Of a stretch of 64,000 nucleotides of DNA, positions 36,920 to 45,526 are shown in pieces. The position numbers were made by a program, and so were the translations under genes. The notes under the pieces were generated by a model. It was not told the origin of the DNA and did not search any database. It worked only from the letters and a program-made list of their open reading frames with translations. The stretch covers positions 1 to 64,000 of the forward strand of contig NZ_AOFQ01000031.1 of NCBI RefSeq assembly GCF_000495915.1, written 5' to 3'. How positions within the stretch are numbered: the stretch's first letter is position 1; every line of letters begins with the position of its first letter. Source of the DNA: Stutzerimonas chloritidismutans AW-1. Lineage in GTDB: Bacteria > Pseudomonadota > Gammaproteobacteria > Pseudomonadales > Pseudomonadaceae.

Positions 36920-36937
36920 TGTAAGTCCAGGCTTACA
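36920..36937. promoter_or_regulatory. GacA-type upstream activating sequence (TGTAAG-N6-CTTACA), perfect copy
   Basis: An exact match to the palindrome that the response regulator GacA uses to activate rsm small-RNA genes in pseudomonads. It lies about 80-110 bases upstream of the likely sRNA start on the minus strand. No protein-coding gene begins nearby that would explain it. Confidence 0.85.
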
Positions 36938-37028
36938 TGGTGCGGTTTTTATGACCTGAAGGGCGGCTTAATCGTTCCGCGTCATGGCCAAATAATTTCA
37001 TATTGCCTTTAGATTAAGCCGCGGCTTC

Positions 37029-38807
37029 TCAGAATTGAGCAGCGTCGAGCAGGTACAGCGACTCGCTTCCGGCCTTGACCGAAGCGCTCAGCGAATGAAT
37101 TCGCGGCAACAGGCGAGCAAAGTAGAAACGCGCGGTTCCCAGCTTGCTCTGGTAGAAGTCGCCTTCATCCTGTTTGGCGAATGCCGTCGCCGCCATGCGT
37201 GCCCACATGTACGCATAAGCGGTGTAGCCGAACACGTGCAGGTACTCCACCGAGGCGGCGCCGATTTCGTTCGGATTCACCTTGGCCTGATCGATAACCC
37301 AGGCGGTCAGCTCATCCAGATTGTCCATGGCAGCCTTGAGGGGCTCGGCGAACTCCGCCAGCTCCGGACCGGCATCAGCGATGAATGCGCGAATTTCATC
37401 GACGAAGGCCTGATACATGGTGCCACCACTGCCGACGATCTTGCGCCCAACCAGGTCCAGCGCTTGAATGCCGTTGGTGCCCTCGTAGATCTGAGTAATG
37501 CGGCAGTCACGCACCAGCTGCTCCTGGCCCCACTCGCGGATGAAGCCATGGCCGCCGAAAATCTGCTGGCCATGTACCGTGGTTTCCAGCCCCATGTCAG
37601 TGAGGAAAGCCTTGGCCACCGGTGTCAGCAGCGCCACCTGCGCCTCGGCTCGCAGTCGCGCCTCGTCGTCGTCACTGAACTTGGCGATATCGAGCTGCAG
37701 CGCGACATAACTGGAGAACGCGCGACCACCCTCGTTCAACGCCTTCATGGTCAGCAGCATGCGGCGCACATCCGGATGCACGATGATCGGATCGGCTGCC
37801 TTGTCCTGCGCAATCGGTCCGGTCGGTGCGCGGCTCTGGATACGCTCGCGGGCATACTCGATGGCGCTCTGATAGGAGCGCTCGCCAGTCGACAGGCCCT
37901 GAATACCGACGCCCAGACGCTCGTAGTTCATCATGGTGAACATCGCTGCGAGGCCCTTGTTCGGCTCGCCGACCATCCAGCCGGTGGCACCGTCGAAGTT
38001 CATCACGCAGGTCGCCGAGGCCTGGATACCCATCTTGTGCTCGATGGAACCGCAGGACAGCGAGTTGCGCTCACCCAGGGTGCCGTCCTCGTTGACCATC
38101 ACCTTCGGCACCAGGAACAACGAGATGCCGCGGGAGCCAGCTGGCGCATCCGGCAGCTTGGCCAGCACCAGGTGGATGATGTTCTCGGTCAGGTCGTGCT
38201 CACCGCCAGTGATGAAGATTTTGGTACCGCTGACCTTGTAGGAACCATCGGCCTGAGGCTCGGCCTTGGTGCGGATGATGCCCAGATCGGTGCCCGCATG
38301 CGGCTCGGTCAAGCACATTGAGCCGGACCAGACACCGGCATACATGTTCGGCAGGTACTTCTGCTTGAGCTCCTCGCTGGCGTGGGCGTAGATCGACAGG
38401 CAGGCGCCGGACGTCAGCATCGGATAGAGGCCGAAGGCCAGGCTGGCGGAGTTCATCATCTCCTCAACCTGAGCCGAGATGACCTTGGGCATACCCATCC
38501 CGCCGAACGCCGGATCGCCACCGACACCGACCCAGCCGCCTTCGGCGTATAGCTGATAAGCCTCGCGGTAGCCGGCGGGCGTAGAAACCGCCCCGGCGTC
38601 CCAGCGGCAGCCTTCTTCGTCACCGCTGCGGTTGAGCGGCGCGATGCTGTTGGCGGTGATCTTGCCAGCTTCCTCGAGAATTGCATCGGCCGTCTCGGCA
38701 TCGACCACCTCGGCCAGCGCTGGCAGCGACTGCCAGAGTTTCGGCGCGTCGAAGACTTCATTCAGGACAAAACGCATGTCGCGCAGCGGCGCTTGGTAGT
38801 CAGCCAT
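37029..38807 (-). CDS. Acyl-CoA dehydrogenase with C-terminal extension domain (DmdC-like)
   Basis: A 592-residue flavoprotein. I place the start at ATG 38807 (MADYQAPLRDM), with GAGGAA seven bases upstream; a longer frame adds twelve unlikely residues. MCLTEPHAGTDLGIIRTKA and KIFITGGEHDL are FAD/substrate-binding blocks. QIYEGTNGIQALDLVGRKI has the catalytic Glu, and the last 130 residues form the extra helical domain seen in 3-methylmercaptopropionyl-CoA dehydrogenases and relatives. It is cytosolic and probably acts on a medium or long acyl-CoA. It is paralogous to the genes at 42322 and 61080. Confidence 0.9.
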   Translation of the reverse strand: MADYQAPLRDMRFVLNEVFDAPKLWQSLPALAEVVDAETADAILEEAGKITANSIAPLNRSGDEEGCRWDAGAVSTPAGYREAYQLYAEGGWVGVGGDPAFGGMGMPKVISAQVEEMMNSASLAFGLYPMLTSGACLSIYAHASEELKQKYLPNMYAGVWSGSMCLTEPHAGTDLGIIRTKAEPQADGSYKVSGTKIFITGGEHDLTENIIHLVLAKLPDAPAGSRGISLFLVPKVMVNEDGTLGERNSLSCGSIEHKMGIQASATCVMNFDGATGWMVGEPNKGLAAMFTMMNYERLGVGIQGLSTGERSYQSAIEYARERIQSRAPTGPIAQDKAADPIIVHPDVRRMLLTMKALNEGGRAFSSYVALQLDIAKFSDDDEARLRAEAQVALLTPVAKAFLTDMGLETTVHGQQIFGGHGFIREWGQEQLVRDCRITQIYEGTNGIQALDLVGRKIVGSGGTMYQAFVDEIRAFIADAGPELAEFAEPLKAAMDNLDELTAWVIDQAKVNPNEIGAASVEYLHVFGYTAYAYMWARMAATAFAKQDEGDFYQSKLGTARFYFARLLPRIHSLSASVKAGSESLYLLDAAQF

Positions 38808-38908
38808 GGCAAGGTTCCTCGCAAGACACTGGGTTGCGGCCACTATGGGCCGTTTCCAGCGAGTCTAACCGAATAACCAGGACAGGATTAAGCGTCTTTT
38901 TATGACCA

Positions 38909-38931
38909 GATAGTTTTGACCAGTCACTATC
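38909..38931. promoter_or_regulatory. Inverted repeat GATAGT-N11-ACTATC upstream of acyl-CoA dehydrogenase
   Basis: Six-base arms separated by eleven bases, 102 bases before the start of the minus-strand dehydrogenase gene. It could be a TetR-type operator. No regulator gene is adjacent, so this is only a candidate. Confidence 0.3.
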
Positions 38932-38946
38932 AATACCGATGCAACC

Positions 38947-40236
38947 CTAACGCGAATGCTCGGCCATGCGCACCGCGCCGCGGCCACTGCCATGCGCTCG
39001 CAAACAGTTTCTTCCTGCTTTTTTTGCACTGTACAGCGCTTGGTCGGCGGCCTTGATCACCTCTTCCGGACTGCGCTGCTCGCCTTGTCGCTCCGCCACT
39101 CCGATGCTGATGGTCACCGAGACCTGGTTCGCCGACGCCGCTCCCCGGGCCATACGGCCGCGCCGATCATCCTTCGGCCGATTGTCTGCGTCACGCAGCT
39201 GCAGGGCATAAGCCTCCACCGACTGGCGTACCGCCTCGAGGTGCGGCAGGCACTCCTCGATACTGTGCCCAGGAAATACCAGAGTGAATTCCTCACCGCC
39301 ATAACGATAGGCGCGCCCACCGCCGCCGATCTTGCGCAGCCGGCTGGCAACCATCTTCAGCACCTGATCACCGACGTCGTGACCATAGGTATCGTTGAAG
39401 CGCTTGAAGTGGTCCACATCAGCCATCGCCAGCACATACTGCCGCCCCAGGCGCTGCAGTCGCTCATTCAGAGCGCGACGCCCAGGCAGGCCGGTCAGCT
39501 CGTCACGAAAGGCCATGAGATAAGCCTCATGAGCGATTGCCGTCACCAGCATCAGCAGCACATGGCTGCTCAGAATGTTGAGGGCGGCATAGCGGCTGAA
39601 CGTCTGCGGCAGCATCAGCAGAATGCCGAGCAGCGCGATGATCTGCGCCGCATGGGAAGGTCGCGGCTGGCGAAGGTACTGGACGATCAGCAATACCAGC
39701 GCCACGAGGAACACCGGATACGCCAGCTGGATGAGCGGTAGCCAGTCGGCCTTGAGCGCGGGCCAGCGAATCACCACCAGCCAGGCATGTAACGCTTCCG
39801 GAAACCGCTTTGCCAGCGCCACGGCGACGACGCCGACGGCAAACAGCACGGCGGCACGGGCCAGGCCGTCCTGCGCCAGGTGACTGCGCTCTCGCCACAC
39901 GCCATACAGGCCGTAAAGCAGCGGCAGTAGCAAGCTGCAGAGATGAAAGGTCAGTGCAGCATCGTCCAGCAGAGTGCCATGCGCCCGGTAGTGATCGGCG
40001 TGGATATCGAGGAGGAAATAGGCAAGATAGACGCAGAGCAGCAGAAACAGCTCGCGGATGCGGCCGTACATCATGCAAAGCGCACCGCCGAGCAACAGCA
40101 GTACGGTCGGCAGGACGTTATAGAGCGACGTGAAGAACTCGTTCAGCGAAACCTGACGCGCGATGACCTCTCCGCCGAGCAACAGGGCCAATGGCGCGAG
40201 AAAATGGCTGAAGCGAGGCGGGACGGTACGCGACAC
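38947..40236 (-). CDS. Membrane-bound diguanylate cyclase (GGDEF protein)
   Basis: A 429-residue protein with about seven hydrophobic helices in its first 240 residues, then a GGDEF domain. I take the GTG at 40236 as the start, because GGAG stands five bases before it; the frame open to 40413 runs into the group II intron. DELTGLPGRRALNERL starts the domain, VDHFKRFNDTYGHDVGD binds nucleotide and metal, and YRYGGEEF is the intact active site. No RxxD inhibitory site stands five residues before GGEEF. It probably makes c-di-GMP in response to a signal in the membrane. The intron sits 112 bases upstream of this start. Confidence 0.88.
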   Translation of the reverse strand: MSRTVPPRFSHFLAPLALLLGGEVIARQVSLNEFFTSLYNVLPTVLLLLGGALCMMYGRIRELFLLLCVYLAYFLLDIHADHYRAHGTLLDDAALTFHLCSLLLPLLYGLYGVWRERSHLAQDGLARAAVLFAVGVVAVALAKRFPEALHAWLVVIRWPALKADWLPLIQLAYPVFLVALVLLIVQYLRQPRPSHAAQIIALLGILLMLPQTFSRYAALNILSSHVLLMLVTAIAHEAYLMAFRDELTGLPGRRALNERLQRLGRQYVLAMADVDHFKRFNDTYGHDVGDQVLKMVASRLRKIGGGGRAYRYGGEEFTLVFPGHSIEECLPHLEAVRQSVEAYALQLRDADNRPKDDRRGRMARGAASANQVSVTISIGVAERQGEQRSPEEVIKAADQALYSAKKAGRNCLRAHGSGRGAVRMAEHSR

Positions 40237-40348
40237 GGCAACTCCGGCATGCTGCCGAGAAAAGCTAGCATTTTGCCTTCTTGCTCCCAGTTGTGCAGCC
40301 GAAATACCGGCGAAGATGCGGCAAAAGCAGTACAACGTCTGGATCGGG

Positions 40349-42271
40349 ATCGGGTAGGAGGCGGCCTCACGGCCGCCGTCCTCCCACACCACCGTGCGTA
40401 CGGTTCCGTACACGGCGGTTCAGGCCATGCGGTTAAGCCGATTGATCGTATCCAGTATCGAGACCAGTCCAAGTCTGTCCCATAGCTTCTTCGGCAGCGC
40501 CTGATTCATATGCGGCGCTCCTGAGTTCCACCACGGGCCTCGGCCATTGAAGGCCGACTTGCAGGCACGCTCCTCGCTCAATCCCAGGCGCATCAGGTTG
40601 CGCGCCCTCGTAGAGGGCTGCTTCCATTGCCGCCAGATGACACAGCGAAGTTTGTGCCTGACCCAGCCATCCAGCTCTTCCAGTGGACGCTTGCTCTGGC
40701 TGAGCTTGAAGTAGCCTGCCCAGCCTCGCAGCACCGGGTTTACCCGCTCGATGACATTCGCCATCTTGTGGCCCCGCACCCCTCGCAGCAGTTCCCTGAG
40801 ACGGTCGCGCACACGGCGCAGGCTCATGGTTGCCACTCGCAGTCTAGGCAGCGAGTGCCAACTCATCCCATACCCCAGGTAGTCGCATTTCCACGACCCA
40901 GCCACGCGACTCTTGTCCCGATTCAGTCTCAGTTTCAGACGGTGATTCAGGAACCGCTCGACACTGGCCAGCACTCGTTCGCCAGCACGCGGACTACGGA
41001 CATAAATGTTCGCGTCATCGGCATAGCGCACGAAGCGATGGCCTCGCCGCTCCAACTCACGGTCGAGTTCATCGAGCAGGATGTTCGACAGCAGCGGCGA
41101 AAGCGGGCCGCCTTGCGGCGCCCCCTCCTGCCGATGGCTGACAACCCCGTCCGACATGACGCCCGCTTCGAGGTAACGGCGGATGAGTCTGAGCACCTGT
41201 TTGTCTTCGACATGGCGCTCAACACAGAACATCAGGATGTCGTGGTTGACCCGATCAAAGAACTTCTCCAGATCGAGTTCCACGCAACACCTATGACCCG
41301 CCGCCACATGGGTGCGGGCCATCTCGACAGCCTGGTGAGCGCTTCTGCCCGGACGGAAGCCGTAGCTATAGTCCGAGAACAGCGGATCGAAGATCGGCGT
41401 GAGCTGTTGCAGCAGGGCTTGCTGGATCAGGCGATCCACGACACTGGGAATGCCCAGTTGCCGCATACCGCCCTGCGGTTTGGGAATTTCGACCGCCCGC
41501 ACTGCCTGGGGATGGTATTCACCTGCCAGCAGCCTGACCTTCAGGATGGGCCAATACTGTTTCACGTAGCCTGCCAAGTCGGCGACCGTCATGCCATCGG
41601 CACCCGGCGCCCCCTTGTTGCTGACCACGCGCTGATACGCACGCTTGAGATTCGCCGGTGCAAGCACCCGCTCCATCAGCGTGTCCGGCTCCGCGTTCAT
41701 CCACGTCACCGACGCCGCCGATACCTCTGCGCTGTCAGGCGTCATCCTCGGCCTCTGGCCGGGACTCGGGGTGACAGTCTTCTCTTGGAGAAATTTCTGC
41801 ATTTCGGTTATCGACGAGACGCTGACGCCTACTGGCGGCATGACCTGTTCGGCCCTTGATGGCGTGGTTGACCGCCACTTACTACGGCCTCGGCTGACTT
41901 CTGCACGCCCATCCCGTCGCCTCTCGACAATCGGTAGCACAATGGCAAGCGTACAGATCTCCCAGGGTAATTCGCGCGACCTTCCTGCTTATGCCTGTCG
42001 GATCTACGTCGCAGCGTTCCGTGCAAGTATCGGGCTTTGGCGATTATGGCCACCTCACCCCGCTGCGCCGCCTCATCCGCTTCCTGTTCGTCAGGCCAGC
42101 ATTTTGCCTCGGGCTTCCTTCAGATTCGCAGTCGCCCGCGACACCCTTGCCTTCAGCTAACACTTCCCCTTGCCGGGTGTGTAGAGGACTTTCACCTCCA
42201 AGTCGCCAGGCTCACCACCACAGTGAACCCGACAGCGCCAGTCACGGCGCTACGCGCCATGCCTGGCGCAC
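40349..42271 (-). mobile_element. Group II intron with encoded maturase (retroelement)
   Basis: A complete-looking bacterial group II intron of about 1.92 kb. The 5' end begins GTGCG (GTGCGCC at 42271-42265 on the minus strand) and the first 430 bases form the ribozyme domains before the maturase ORF. Domain V, a 34-base element, is at about 40388-40421 (arms ACCGCCGTG and CACGGTGGT). Domain VI follows, with the bulged-A end CTCCTACCCGAT whose last AT is the 3' boundary. The 5' end lies three bases behind the T-run of the terminator at 42275, the insertion habit of class C introns; the class is not proven. It separates that terminator from the GGDEF gene. Confidence 0.88.
40420..41841 (-). 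CDS. ltrA: Group II intron reverse transcriptase/maturase
   Basis: About 473 residues from ATG 41841; starts at 41802 or 41940 are possible, since none has a strong ribosome-binding site. Reverse-transcriptase blocks are visible: LRQLGIPSVVDRLIQQALLQ, YSYGFRPGRSAHQAV, CVELDLEKFFDRVNHDIL, APQGGPLSPLLSNILLDELD and the catalytic RYADDANIYV. A maturase (X) domain follows (GVRGHKMANVIERVNPVLRGWAGYF). There is no HNH endonuclease domain at the C-terminus. It is encoded in domain IV, and the stop overlaps the start of domain V. Confidence 0.95.
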   Translation of the reverse strand: MPPVGVSVSSITEMQKFLQEKTVTPSPGQRPRMTPDSAEVSAASVTWMNAEPDTLMERVLAPANLKRAYQRVVSNKGAPGADGMTVADLAGYVKQYWPILKVRLLAGEYHPQAVRAVEIPKPQGGMRQLGIPSVVDRLIQQALLQQLTPIFDPLFSDYSYGFRPGRSAHQAVEMARTHVAAGHRCCVELDLEKFFDRVNHDILMFCVERHVEDKQVLRLIRRYLEAGVMSDGVVSHRQEGAPQGGPLSPLLSNILLDELDRELERRGHRFVRYADDANIYVRSPRAGERVLASVERFLNHRLKLRLNRDKSRVAGSWKCDYLGYGMSWHSLPRLRVATMSLRRVRDRLRELLRGVRGHKMANVIERVNPVLRGWAGYFKLSQSKRPLEELDGWVRHKLRCVIWRQWKQPSTRARNLMRLGLSEERACKSAFNGRGPWWNSGAPHMNQALPKKLWDRLGLVSILDTINRLNRMA

Positions 42272-42274
42272 CAC

Positions 42275-42304
42275 AAAAAAGCCGCTGCAAAGCAGCGGCT
42301 TTTC
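42275..42304. terminator. Bidirectional intrinsic terminator at the intron insertion site
   Basis: GCCGCTGC-AAA-GCAGCGGC forms an eight-bp stem, flanked by six T on the minus strand and TTTTC on the plus strand. It terminates the minus-strand acyl-CoA dehydrogenase, whose stop is about 20 bases away. The intron inserted directly after its minus-strand T-run. Confidence 0.92.
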
Positions 42305-42321
42305 TTTACAACCTCAACCCG

Positions 42322-44127
42322 TCAGTAACCGAGAGCGAAGTCTTCCTCAGCCATCTGCATCAGGTTGTCGGCACCGGACAGCATGGCGTCGACATGCATG
42401 CGGGTACGCGGCAGGATGCGCTGGAAGTAGAATCGCGCGGTCTGCAGCTTGGCCTTGTAGAACGCCTCCTCGGAGGTGCCCTCAGCCAGTTTCTCGGCAG
42501 CAACCCGAGCCATGTCAGCCCAGAAATAGGCGAGACAGGCGTAGCCGGAATACATGCAGTAGTCGACCGACGCCGCACCGACCATTTCACGATCCTTCAT
42601 GGCCGCCATGCCGATCTTCATGGTCAGCTCGCCCCACTCCTTGTTCAGCTGATTCAGGGGGGTAACGAACTCCTTGATGGCTTCGTTGCCTTCCTGGTTC
42701 TGGCAGAACTTGTGCACGATCTTGGTGAAGGACTTCAGCGCCTCGCCCTGGGTCATCAGCACCTTGCGGCCCAACAGATCCAGCGCCTGGATACCGGTGG
42801 TGCCCTCGTACAGCATGGAGATACGCGCGTCACGCACGTTCTGCTCCATGCCCCACTCGGCGATGAAGCCGTGACCACCGTAGATCTGCACGCCGTGGTT
42901 GGCAGCTTCGAAGCCCACTTCGGTCATGAACGCCTTGGCGATCGGCGTGAGGAAGGCCAGCAGCGTGTCGGCCTGCTTCTTCTGCTCTTCATCCTGGCTG
43001 TTCTTGACGATGTCGACCTGCTTGGCGGTGAAGTAGACCATCGCGCGGTTGCCCTCGGCGAACGCCTTCATGGTCAACAGCATGCGACGCACGTCCGGAT
43101 GCACGATGATCGGGTCGGCTGGCTTTTCCGGCGCCTTGGGGCCGCTCAGCGCGCGCATCTGCAGGCGCTCACGAGCGTACTTGATGCCGCCCTGGAAACC
43201 GATCTCGGCATGTGCCAGACCCTGCAGCGCGGTACCCAGACGTGCGGTGTTCATAAAGGTGAACATCGCGTTCAGGCCCTTGTTCGGCGGACCGATCAGA
43301 AAACCGGTGGCGCCGTCGAAGTTCATGACGCAGGTCGCGTTGCCGTGGATGCCCATCTTGTGTTCAAGCGATCCGCAGTTCACACCGTTGCGCTCGCCCT
43401 TCTCGCCTTCGGCGTTGGGCAGGAACTTGGGCACGATGAACAGGGAGATGCCCTTGGTGCCAGCCGGAGCATCGGGCAGGCGAGCCAGAACGATATGGAC
43501 GATGTTCTCGGCCATGTCGTGTTCACCGGAGGAGATGAAAATCTTGGTACCGTTCAGCTTGTAGCTGCCGTCGGCCTGGGGCTCCGCCTTGGTGCGCAAC
43601 ATGCCCAGATCGGTACCGCAGTGCGGCTCGGTCAGGCACATGGTGCCGGTCCACTGGCCGGACACAAGCTTGCTCAGATAGGTGTGCTTCTGATCGTCGG
43701 TACCGTGGGTAGCGATGGTGTTCATGCAGCCATGAGACAGGCCGGGGTACATGCCCCAGGACCAGTTGGCCTGACCGATCATTTCGCTGATCGCCAGACC
43801 GAGGGACTCGGGCAGACCCTGACCGCCGTGGTCGACGTCATGGGCCAGGCTCGGCCAGCCGCCTGCCACGTACTGTTCGTAAGCTTCCTTGAAACCGGTC
43901 GGTGTCTTCACGCCCGACTCGCTCCAGGTGCAGCCTTCGATGTCGCCGACGCGATTCAGCGGAGCGAGTACCTGCTCACAGAACTTCGCGCCCTCATCGA
44001 GAATCGCGTTGACCATGTCCGGGGTGGCGTCTTCACATCCCGGAAGGCTCTGATAGTGCGCTTCGTAGCCGAGCAGCTCGTCACGTACGAAACGGATATC
44101 GCGCAAGGGGGCCTTGTAGTCGGGCAT
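42322..44127 (-). CDS. Acyl-CoA dehydrogenase with C-terminal extension domain (DmdC-like), PsrA-box preceded
   Basis: A 601-residue protein starting at ATG 44127 (MPDYKAPLRD), with GAGG eight bases upstream; the longer frame to 44286 is not used. It has the same blocks as the gene at 37029: MCLTEPHCGTDLGMLRTKAEP, KIFISSGEHDMAENI, and the catalytic region SMLYEGTTGIQALDLLGRKV. Twin PsrA-type operators 97 bases upstream (44224-44250) imply control by fatty acyl-CoA. A strong terminator follows at 42275. It corresponds to PA0506 in memory, next to the small protein gene and bioD. Substrate chain length is not known. Confidence 0.92.
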   Translation of the reverse strand: MPDYKAPLRDIRFVRDELLGYEAHYQSLPGCEDATPDMVNAILDEGAKFCEQVLAPLNRVGDIEGCTWSESGVKTPTGFKEAYEQYVAGGWPSLAHDVDHGGQGLPESLGLAISEMIGQANWSWGMYPGLSHGCMNTIATHGTDDQKHTYLSKLVSGQWTGTMCLTEPHCGTDLGMLRTKAEPQADGSYKLNGTKIFISSGEHDMAENIVHIVLARLPDAPAGTKGISLFIVPKFLPNAEGEKGERNGVNCGSLEHKMGIHGNATCVMNFDGATGFLIGPPNKGLNAMFTFMNTARLGTALQGLAHAEIGFQGGIKYARERLQMRALSGPKAPEKPADPIIVHPDVRRMLLTMKAFAEGNRAMVYFTAKQVDIVKNSQDEEQKKQADTLLAFLTPIAKAFMTEVGFEAANHGVQIYGGHGFIAEWGMEQNVRDARISMLYEGTTGIQALDLLGRKVLMTQGEALKSFTKIVHKFCQNQEGNEAIKEFVTPLNQLNKEWGELTMKIGMAAMKDREMVGAASVDYCMYSGYACLAYFWADMARVAAEKLAEGTSEEAFYKAKLQTARFYFQRILPRTRMHVDAMLSGADNLMQMAEEDFALGY

Positions 44128-44223
44128 AGCGTAAACCTCAGCGGTGAGTTCTTGTAACAAGCTGACCGGGCGACCCAGCCATCTGAATTCGATTTCGACC
44201 GTCGGACTACCAGCCCGAAGGGT

Positions 44224-44250
44224 CAAACAGGCGTTTGAAACATACGTTTC
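44224..44250. promoter_or_regulatory. Twin PsrA-type operators upstream of acyl-CoA dehydrogenase
   Basis: CAAAC-AGGC-GTTTG (44224-44237) and GAAAC-ATAC-GTTTC (44237-44250) share one G and both fit the PsrA consensus [GC]AAAC-N(2-4)-GTTT[GC] known for the TetR-family fatty-acid sensor of Pseudomonas. The rest of the gap 44128-44500 holds no ORF, repeat or hairpin I can support. Confidence 0.72.
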
Positions 44251-44500
44251 GACCTGAGCGATGTCAAGCGCGGAACAGGGCACCACTTATCGGCTGAATC
44301 AGCCAAATTCAGGTCGAGCGAAGGCCACGCCTGGCGAATTCGGGAACAGGAAATCTGATGTTGCAAAGACGCAGCAAGCCCGGCGCCTGCCGAGCTGACT
44401 GGCGGATACGAAGATGCAGGAAGGAGAAAGCGAAGCTGGCCGAGCGCATGAATGACGACTCGAATCAGCAAGGAGAATCGATGAGCGCCGGAGTACGCGA

Positions 44501-44749
44501 TCAGGCCTGGGTATCGATCAGCGTGCCGAGGACTTCGTCAGCGCTCTGGATCATACGGGCACCTGCCTTGGCACTGTGTTCACCGACCTTCAACTGGATT
44601 AGCTGCTCGGTGATTTCGGTGACCGCCTGGGAGTTGCCCAGCACTGGCGCGTTGGCGGAGGCAATGGACGAAGCGGCCTGCTCGACGCGCTGCTGACCGC
44701 CCTGGTAGGCACTGAGGCCCGCGCCCAGAAGATTATTGGTGATTTGCAT
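44501..44749 (-). CDS. Small conserved protein of unknown function (82 residues)
   Basis: An 82-residue protein from ATG 44749 (MQITNNLLGAGLSAYQ), with GGAG five bases upstream. The N-terminus resembles the start of flagellar rod/hook-type proteins (NLLGAGLSAYQGGQQRVEQAASSIASAN), but no flagellar gene is near and the rest of the domain is missing. It is helical and without membrane segments. Orthologues accompany the bio operon and PA0506-like dehydrogenase in memory (PA0505). It could be the distal gene of the bio operon, 87 bases after bioD. The function is unknown. Confidence 0.6.
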   Translation of the reverse strand: MQITNNLLGAGLSAYQGGQQRVEQAASSIASANAPVLGNSQAVTEITEQLIQLKVGEHSAKAGARMIQSADEVLGTLIDTQA

Positions 44750-44836
44750 GGTGACTCCACGCGCTATCAGGTTGCCAGCATTCAAGCAGATGCCGACACG
44801 TACCGCAAGGCGCGAGTCGCCGCAATGCGCGTCCGC

Positions 44837-45526
44837 TCACACCGGCTGCAACGCGGGCAACGTCAGGTAGCGCGCGACCTGACGCGCCGTTGGCGCAGTG
44901 AGGCGAGGCACCTGGCCAAGGCAGGGTGCCGGTAGCAGCTCAGCGAGCGTGGCGAGGTTGTCATCCAGCCGCGACGTGGCAGGGTCGATGATATTCGCCA
45001 CCCAGCCAGCCAGCGCCAGCCCGTCGCGGGCGATCGCTTCGGCACTGAGCAACGCATGGTTGATACAACCCAAGCGCACCCCTACTACGAGAATGACCGG
45101 TAAACCCAGCGCCGCGGGCAATGCCGACAGATACTCACGCGCATTCAGCGGGACTCGCCAGCCTCCCGCGCCCTCGACCAGAGTGACGCCGGCCTGCCGG
45201 GCCATTACCGGTTGCACGGCCTCGATCAGACGAGCGACGGTCAGTTCGACACCCGCTTCGCGGGCGGCTATGTGCGGGGCAATGGCCGGCTCGAACGCGA
45301 ACGGATTGACCGTCGCATAGTCCAGCGCAAGGCTGCACTCGGCCAGCAGGGCCAGCGCATCGCTGTTACGTAAACCCTGCTCGGTCCGCTCGCAGCCTGA
45401 GGCGACCGGCTTCACCGCCGCGGTGGACAACCCCGCCAGGCGCGCTGCATGCAGCAGGCCCGCGGCGATAGTGGTCTTGCCAACATCGGTATCGGTGCCG
45501 GCAATGAAGAAAGCGCGATGCATCAT
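44837..45526 (-). CDS. bioD: Dethiobiotin synthetase
   Basis: A 229-residue ATP-dependent carboxylase that closes the ureido ring of dethiobiotin. [20 protein letters not shown] has the P-loop, [11 protein letters not shown] the substrate-binding Lys/Pro region, and [15 protein letters not shown] the second conserved block. It overlaps bioC by four bases. It ends the bioBFHCD operon proper. Confidence 0.96.
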   Translation of the reverse strand: MMHRAFFIAGTDTDVGKTTIAAGLLHAARLAGLSTAAVKPVASGCERTEQGLRNSDALALLAECSLALDYATVNPFAFEPAIAPHIAAREAGVELTVARLIEAVQPVMARQAGVTLVEGAGGWRVPLNAREYLSALPAALGLPVILVVGVRLGCINHALLSAEAIARDGLALAGWVANIIDPATSRLDDNLATLAELLPAPCLGQVPRLTAPTARQVARYLTLPALQPV

